Assembly (NCBI RefSeq): GCF_016862455.1
Contig: NZ_BOMZ01000048.1
Span: 62,001 to 126,000, forward strand
Direction: 5' to 3'
DNA length: 64,000 nucleotides
From: Actinoplanes utahensis
GTDB lineage: Bacteria > Actinomycetota > Actinomycetes > Mycobacteriales > Micromonosporaceae
Shown: positions 60,022-64,000 of the stretch, one piece after another
Position numbering within the stretch: the first letter of the stretch is position 1
How the letters are laid out: each line of letters begins with the position of its first letter
Program-made: the position numbers and the translations under genes
The notes under the pieces: model-generated
Databases searched by the model: none
What the model was told of the DNA's origin: nothing
Seen by the model: only the letters and a program-made list of their open reading frames with translations

Positions 60022-60345
60022 ATGCGGGAGACCACCTACTTCATCCTGGCCGCACTCCAGGACGAGCCCCGGCACGGATACGCGATCATCCAGCAGGCGT
60101 CGGCGCTGTCCGGCGGGCGGATCCGGCTCGCCACCGGCACCCTCTACACCGCACTCGACCGGCTCACCGGTTCCGGGCACATCCGGGTCGTCGAGGAGCA
60201 GATCGTCAACGGCCGGGCCCGCCGCTCCTACGAGCTCACCCGGGCCGGCCGATCCGCCCTCGAGCAGCACGCCGAGCAGTTGGCCGCCGCCGCCCGCATC
60301 GTCACCGAGCGCCGCGTCATCCGGATGGCGGTGCGTCCCGCATGA
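60022..60345 (+). CDS. PadR-family regulator
   Basis: 107 residues. The PadR winged helix (about 1-78) reads METTYFILAAL-like (MRETTYFILAALQDEPRHGYAI) and has LATGTLYTALDRLTGSGHI and RRSYELTRAGRSAL. A short dimerisation helix follows. The ATG at 60022 is the usual family start; one at 60010 adds MVLG. The stop overlaps the membrane-protein start (ATGA). PadR plus a membrane-protein gene is a common actinobacterial pair, in which the regulator controls its own operon. Confidence 0.9.
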   Translation: MRETTYFILAALQDEPRHGYAIIQQASALSGGRIRLATGTLYTALDRLTGSGHIRVVEEQIVNGRARRSYELTRAGRSALEQHAEQLAAAARIVTERRVIRMAVRPA

Positions 60346-61208
60346 CGATCTACGCACGGCTGGTCCGTCTCTATCCCGCCGATTCCCCACGTGAGAAGAT
60401 CCTGGACACCGTGATGCTCGGTTCCGGCCGGTTCTCGGTCCGCGAGGGCCTCGCTCTGATCATCGGCGCGCTGCGGGCCCGCACCGGCGCCGACGTGCGC
60501 CGCAATCCGGGTGAGTTCGCCCGTTCCGCCGTCCGGCTGTCCGCCCTGGTCCTGCTCGTCTACGCGGCCGCCGTCGACCTGACCGCCGCGCCGGCCCCCG
60601 GCGCGCCGGCCCTGTTCGGCAGCCTCGACTTCGTCCAGTACCCGATCGCCGCCCTCACCGCCCTGGTCCTGCACGTCGTCGCGATCGTCGCGCTGGCCCG
60701 CGGCGCCTATCTGACGGCCGCCACCGGCGCCGTCGCCGCCCTGATCGCCTCCGTCGTGTCCCAGTCGCGTTCCGGTTCGTCCTGGAGCTACGCCTGGTAC
60801 TACGACGGGTTCTGGGCCGCCCCGCTGGCGGTGCTGCTGATCCTTGCGCTGCTCGGCGCGCGCCGCGAGCATTCGTCCCCGGCCGGCTGGCTGCTCGCGA
60901 TCGTCCCGGCGATCAGTGTCCTCCCGACCGGCGCCGGTCATGTTCTCGGGCTTGACCTGTTCTACCGGCAGCAGGCCCTCGTCGCGGTGTTCGCGCTGGC
61001 TCTGGCGTGGTCGTTCATTGACGCCCGGGTTCCGCTGGCGGTCGCCGCGGTCGCCGCCGTCGGCATCCTCACCCGCCTGACTCTCGCCATGCTCGACGAG
61101 ATCCCCGGCGGCGCCGACACCATCCTCTCCGGCATCGCGGTCACCGCGATCCCCGCGGTCGCCCTGATCATCGCCGCTGTCCTCAGCCGCCGCCGCGCCG
61201 TGATCTGA
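60342..61208 (+). CDS. Multi-TM membrane protein paired with PadR
   Basis: 288 residues. A cytosolic head of about 65 residues (MTIYARLVRLYPADSPREKIL, then a helical stretch with GADVRRNPGEFARS) is followed by about eight TM helices. The head resembles proteins encoded after PadR regulators that may act as anti-sigma-like or drug-responsive sensors. The function is not known. It overlaps PadR by four bases and is co-transcribed. Confidence 0.78.
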   Translation: MTIYARLVRLYPADSPREKILDTVMLGSGRFSVREGLALIIGALRARTGADVRRNPGEFARSAVRLSALVLLVYAAAVDLTAAPAPGAPALFGSLDFVQYPIAALTALVLHVVAIVALARGAYLTAATGAVAALIASVVSQSRSGSSWSYAWYYDGFWAAPLAVLLILALLGARREHSSPAGWLLAIVPAISVLPTGAGHVLGLDLFYRQQALVAVFALALAWSFIDARVPLAVAAVAAVGILTRLTLAMLDEIPGGADTILSGIAVTAIPAVALIIAAVLSRRRAVI

Positions 61209-61265
61209 TCGGGGGCCCGGATCCGACAACGACTGACCGTGCAGATCTGGGAACGCTGAGGAGGA

Positions 61266-61802
61266 GTGGTGGCGATAGCGTTCGAGCTGGTGGTGAACTT
61301 CGGTGCGAACCACGACGCCGCCGAGCGGGCGCGTGCGGCCGTCAGCGGTCATCCTCCGCTCCACGTCGGCGATCACCGGATCCCACTCCACGAGCCGCTG
61401 CTCATGACGGCTCGCTCCAGCAGCGGCCGCGAGTTCCTCGAGATGTCGGTCCTCCCGGTCGGTGTCGGGTCCGGCGTCGCGCCGGACCGCGGCCGGCGGT
61501 CGATCCCGCTCACCGGGGAGGAGTTCGGCCTACTGGGCCACGGCCTCTACGGCCTTCTGCGGCGGTTCACCGGTTACCGGGCGGCCCAGGTCGGATGGAA
61601 CCCGGAGGACCGTGTCGACCTCGACGAGCTCCGATCCGACTGGATGGCGGAGCTGGCCACCGGCCGGATGCCCGGCCTGACGCTGGCGGACGACGTCCAC
61701 CGGGACCTCCACCGGGACCTCCACGGCTCCGGCTTCACCCGGTTCGCGCCCGGTCACGTCTGGATCCCCTACCGGGGCGAACAGCCATCGGACCTCGCCT
61801 GA
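61266..61802 (+). CDS. Hypothetical protein
   Basis: 178 residues, cytosolic. I do not recognise a family. It is alpha/beta, with VAIAFELVVNFGANHDAAERARAAVSG at the start and HVWIPYRGEQP at the end. A 12-bp direct duplication (CACCGGGACCTC at 61697-61708 and 61709-61720) encodes HRDLHRDL. GTG start at 61266 or 61269; GAGGAG just before overlaps the first, so the exact codon is unclear. Confidence 0.62.
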   Translation: MVAIAFELVVNFGANHDAAERARAAVSGHPPLHVGDHRIPLHEPLLMTARSSSGREFLEMSVLPVGVGSGVAPDRGRRSIPLTGEEFGLLGHGLYGLLRRFTGYRAAQVGWNPEDRVDLDELRSDWMAELATGRMPGLTLADDVHRDLHRDLHGSGFTRFAPGHVWIPYRGEQPSDLA

Positions 61803-62052
61803 CATCGTTACGGCGGTTGTCCGCCTCCGGTCCGCGGCGCTTCTCTCACCCCATGCTTCGGTACGGGCCACGCAGCGTCCCGTGCCTCGCGGCGGCCACG
61901 GCAGGCGTCCCCTTCCGACCGTCCCCGGGTGCGGGTCATGCATGCCCGCCCCGGTCACCCCCGGCCGTGACAGCCAGCCGGACAAAACCGAGTGGGGCCA
62001 TATGGTCCGGCGGGCACCGCAGTCGTTGCGGCCGGCCCGCTACGATGCGGCG

Positions 62053-62384
62053 GTGGACCGGATCGAAGTCACCGAAGCGGGCATCACAGTGACGAGTGTC
62101 CAGGAACCGGTGTCTGGGTCTTCGGCAAGGAGATGAGGCCGGGATACACCCATGTCTCCGAGTTGCCGTGGGACGAGATCTCCTCGGTGTTCATCCAGGT
62201 GCTCGAGATGCCGGACGGTCGTCACTGGAGCACCCTCGTGGTGGATCTGACCTGGGGTGAGTTCTACGAGATCGCCGACGACTCCGAGGGATACGCGGAC
62301 GTGGTCCGGGAGTTGTGCCGTCTGCCGGGTCGTCCCGTTCCCGAACCGGCGACCGAGGCGGAGATCTGGCCGGCCGACGAGTAA
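62053..62384 (+). pseudogene. Frameshifted hypothetical gene
   Basis: Two frames together make one small protein. From GTG at 62053 frame 1 reads MDRIEVTEAGITVTSVQEP, then stops at 62134-62136. The next frame takes over in phase from about 62105 (GVWVFGKEMRPGYTHVSEL, WDEISSVFIQVLEMPDGRHW, LTWGEFYEIADDSEGY) and ends at 62384. The joined product, about 110 residues, has the even beta/alpha composition of a real protein. A one-base change in 62100-62125 would explain it, by mutation or sequencing error. An alternative is two overlapping ORFs with an ATGA junction at 62133-62136, but the second would have no usable ribosome site. Family unknown. Confidence 0.5.
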
Positions 62385-62605
62385 GCGGGCCGCCTGCTGG
62401 GAGGCTTCGCGGCTGCCGTGCCGACTCCCGCATCGCCGACGGGTCCCATCGTGCCGCGGGAGCGGAGTCGACGTCACGCCGTGGCCCGCCAGGCACTTCA
62501 ACGGGCGGATCCACGACCTGCCGGTGACGCGCATCGACTGATCGGTTGACGAGGGTCCCGGCGGCGGTCGATTCGCCGCGGCCGGGCGGGCCACACGCTG
62601 GAACC

Positions 62606-63727
62606 ATGACAGCCACCGGATCCATCAGCCTGCGGGACCGGGCGCTCGCCCCGGATCTGGCCCGCGGCCTGATGCTCGCCCTGATCGCCCTCGCCAACTC
62701 GGTCCTCTACCTCTACGGCCGGCCCTACGGGGTACGGCAGCACATCGTCGAGAACGGCCTGCCGGACCGGATCGTCAGCGTGCTCACCGTGACCCTCGTC
62801 GACGCCCGCGCGTACCCGCTGTTCGCCGCCCTCTACGCGTACGGCGTCTTCCAGATCCTGCAACGCCACCACGACAAGTCCGTGATCAAACGGCGCAGCC
62901 TCTGGCTGATCGTGTTCGGGTTCCTGCACGCCGTGCTGCTGTTCCCCGGCGACATCCTCGGCCTGTACGGGCTCGTCGGCTTCCTGCTGCTCGCCGTGAC
63001 CCGGGCCGGTGACCGGCGGCTGCTCGTCCTCGCCGGAGCGTGGCTGGTCGTGGTGGCCGTGCTGCAGGGGGCGGCGTATTCGATGCCGTCCACCGGGGAG
63101 CGGACGTTCTTCTGGTCGTTCGAGACCGCCGAACCGATCGCCGCGTTGATCCTGCGCCCCGTCGAGTGGTTGATCACCCCGTTCGGTGTGGCGGGCGTGG
63201 GCAGCGCCGTCCTGGTCGGAACGTGGGCGGCCCGGCGCGGCATCCTCACGGACCCGGCGGCGCACCGGACGCTGCTGGTCCGTACCGCGGTGATCGGTCT
63301 CGCCGTCGCCGTCGCCGGTGGCCTGCCGATCGGGCTGGCCGTGGGGCACTTCTGGCACACGGACGCGCTCTGGGCTCTCAATTCCCTGCACGCGGTCACC
63401 GGGGTCGCCGGTGGGCTCGGCTACGCGGCGCTGATCGGCCTGATCGCGATCCGTTCGCGCCGCGGCCGGATCGTGCGGGCGCTGGCCACCGCCGGCCAGC
63501 GGTCGCTCAGCCTGTACCTGTTCCAATCGGTGGGTTTCGTGCTGGTGCTGACACCGTTGCCGTACAGCCTCGGGCTGGGGGACACCCTCGGCGCCGCCGG
63601 GGTCGCCGCGTTCGCCCTGCTCACCTGGCTGGTCTCGGTGCTGCTGGCACCCCTGACGCGGCGCGGTCCGGCGGAGGTGCTGCTGCGCCGGCTGACGTAC
63701 CGTTCGACGAGTGACGTCCGTGGATGA
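62606..63727 (+). CDS. DUF418 family membrane protein
   Basis: 373 residues with about nine TM helices. The N-terminal RDRALAPDLARGLMLALIALAN matches the conserved R(x)LAPDLARG-type start of DUF418 proteins. The C-terminal DUF418 domain has TAGQRSLSLYLFQSVGF and the middle holds LWLIVFGFLHAVLLFPGDIL and LYGLVGFLLL. Such proteins are linked to membrane acyl-transfer or transport, with no defined role. The start of the next gene overlaps its last 17 bases. Confidence 0.85.
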   Translation: MTATGSISLRDRALAPDLARGLMLALIALANSVLYLYGRPYGVRQHIVENGLPDRIVSVLTVTLVDARAYPLFAALYAYGVFQILQRHHDKSVIKRRSLWLIVFGFLHAVLLFPGDILGLYGLVGFLLLAVTRAGDRRLLVLAGAWLVVVAVLQGAAYSMPSTGERTFFWSFETAEPIAALILRPVEWLITPFGVAGVGSAVLVGTWAARRGILTDPAAHRTLLVRTAVIGLAVAVAGGLPIGLAVGHFWHTDALWALNSLHAVTGVAGGLGYAALIGLIAIRSRRGRIVRALATAGQRSLSLYLFQSVGFVLVLTPLPYSLGLGDTLGAAGVAAFALLTWLVSVLLAPLTRRGPAEVLLRRLTYRSTSDVRG

Positions 63728-64000
63728 GCAGCGGGAGCGGCGATGGAACCGGGCGTGGGCGCTGGCCCCGTACGGTCTCCTCGCCCTCGCCTGTCTGGTC
63801 TTCCTGGTCTCCGGCCGTGCCGACGCGCTGACCCTGGTCGTCGCCGGCGGCCTCGCGGTCCTGCACTGGTGGTTCATCGTCGCCCATCCGGGCTGGTGGG
63901 AGCGCCGCTCCTGGTGGAACGCCGGCTACTTCGCCGCCGTCCTCACCCTCACGGCCGTCCTCCTGCACCGCGACGCCGCGTTCCAGATCTTCGTCCCGGC
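63711..64000 (+). CDS. N-terminal part of a membrane protein, possibly a sensor histidine kinase (cut by window end)
   Basis: GTG at 63711 (MTSVDEQRERRWNRAWALAP) overlaps DUF418 by 17 bp and the frame is open to the window end, giving 96 residues. Three to four TM segments are seen (about 18-32, 36-52, 68-84). A short-loop bundle with W-rich connections (HWWFIVAHPGWWERRSWW) resembles the N-terminal sensor bundle of NarL-type actinobacterial histidine kinases. The kinase core would lie outside the window, so this is a tentative call. Coordinates are partial at the right end. Confidence 0.6.
   Translation, partial: MTSVDEQRERRWNRAWALAPYGLLALACLVFLVSGRADALTLVVAGGLAVLHWWFIVAHPGWWERRSWWNAGYFAAVLTLTAVLLHRDAAFQIFVP

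Noticed and set aside
1-64000. tRNA, rRNA, integrase, transposase or riboswitch
   Set aside because: I scanned for T-loop-like motifs and insertion-sequence genes and saw none convincing. Absence should be confirmed with covariance-model searches.

Overview
The window is 64 kb of very GC-rich, gene-dense bacterial DNA with strong G/C preference at third codon positions and many GTG starts. The gene families (AfsR-type regulator, ECF sigma factor, PASTA-less Ser/Thr kinase, MMPL exporter, ricin-tailed secreted glycosidases, NB-ARC/TPR NTPases) point to a filamentous actinobacterium. Micromonosporaceae, for example Actinoplanes-like, is my best guess, but it is an inference from gene content and style rather than from a marker gene. 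I recognised no rRNA, tRNA, integrase, transposase or CRISPR array.

Layout. 1-6.2 kb: a broken D-Ala-D-Ala carboxypeptidase-like gene, proline iminopeptidase, a divergent MFS/LysR pair, a membrane-anchored class-A-like serine hydrolase, an alpha/beta hydrolase and a free-standing TipAS drug-binding domain. 6.5-16.7 kb: a radical SAM-like enzyme with an unusual cysteine spacing, a divergent XRE-cupin/thioredoxin-reductase-like pair, an ECF sigma factor coupled to a LytR_C membrane protein, a secreted subtilase and a DrrAB-type ABC exporter. 16.7-23.2 kb: a giant AfsR-like regulator with a Gly/Ser-repeat insertion in its ATPase domain, a 1.3-kb gene-poor stretch full of tandem repeats, and a Ser/Thr kinase. 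23.2-30.4 kb: a secreted esterase, two HAD phosphatases, and a run of small regulators (MarR, ArsR-SRPBCC fusion, AraC-GyrI, HxlR) next to an NmrA-like protein.

30.5-36.9 kb: RtcB, then a carbohydrate island in which a hybrid DeoR-LacI regulator sits between a secreted GH43-ricin enzyme and a secreted GH5-ricin enzyme, followed by a 2H phosphoesterase. 36.9-44.6 kb is the most interesting part. It is one minus-strand operon of two membrane-anchored NB-ARC/TPR (NLR-like) NTPases, a CHAT (caspase-like) protease and an alpha/beta hydrolase, with overlapping or nearly abutting genes. This looks like an NTPase-switched conflict or immune system.

44.8-52.7 kb: a six-gene, almost gapless minus-strand operon (DUF2264 protein, sugar-binding lipoprotein, two ABC permeases, YesL-like protein, GH88 unsaturated glucuronyl hydrolase) for taking up and opening uronic-acid oligosaccharides. 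A second hybrid DeoR-LacI regulator, paralogous to the first, diverges from it. 53-64 kb: an MMPL exporter with its TetR repressor, a small duplicated-motif protein, a trans-sulfuration PLP enzyme, a large HEAT-repeat protein, a PadR/membrane-protein pair, a frameshifted hypothetical gene, a DUF418 membrane protein and the start of a membrane protein (possibly a sensor kinase) cut by the window edge.
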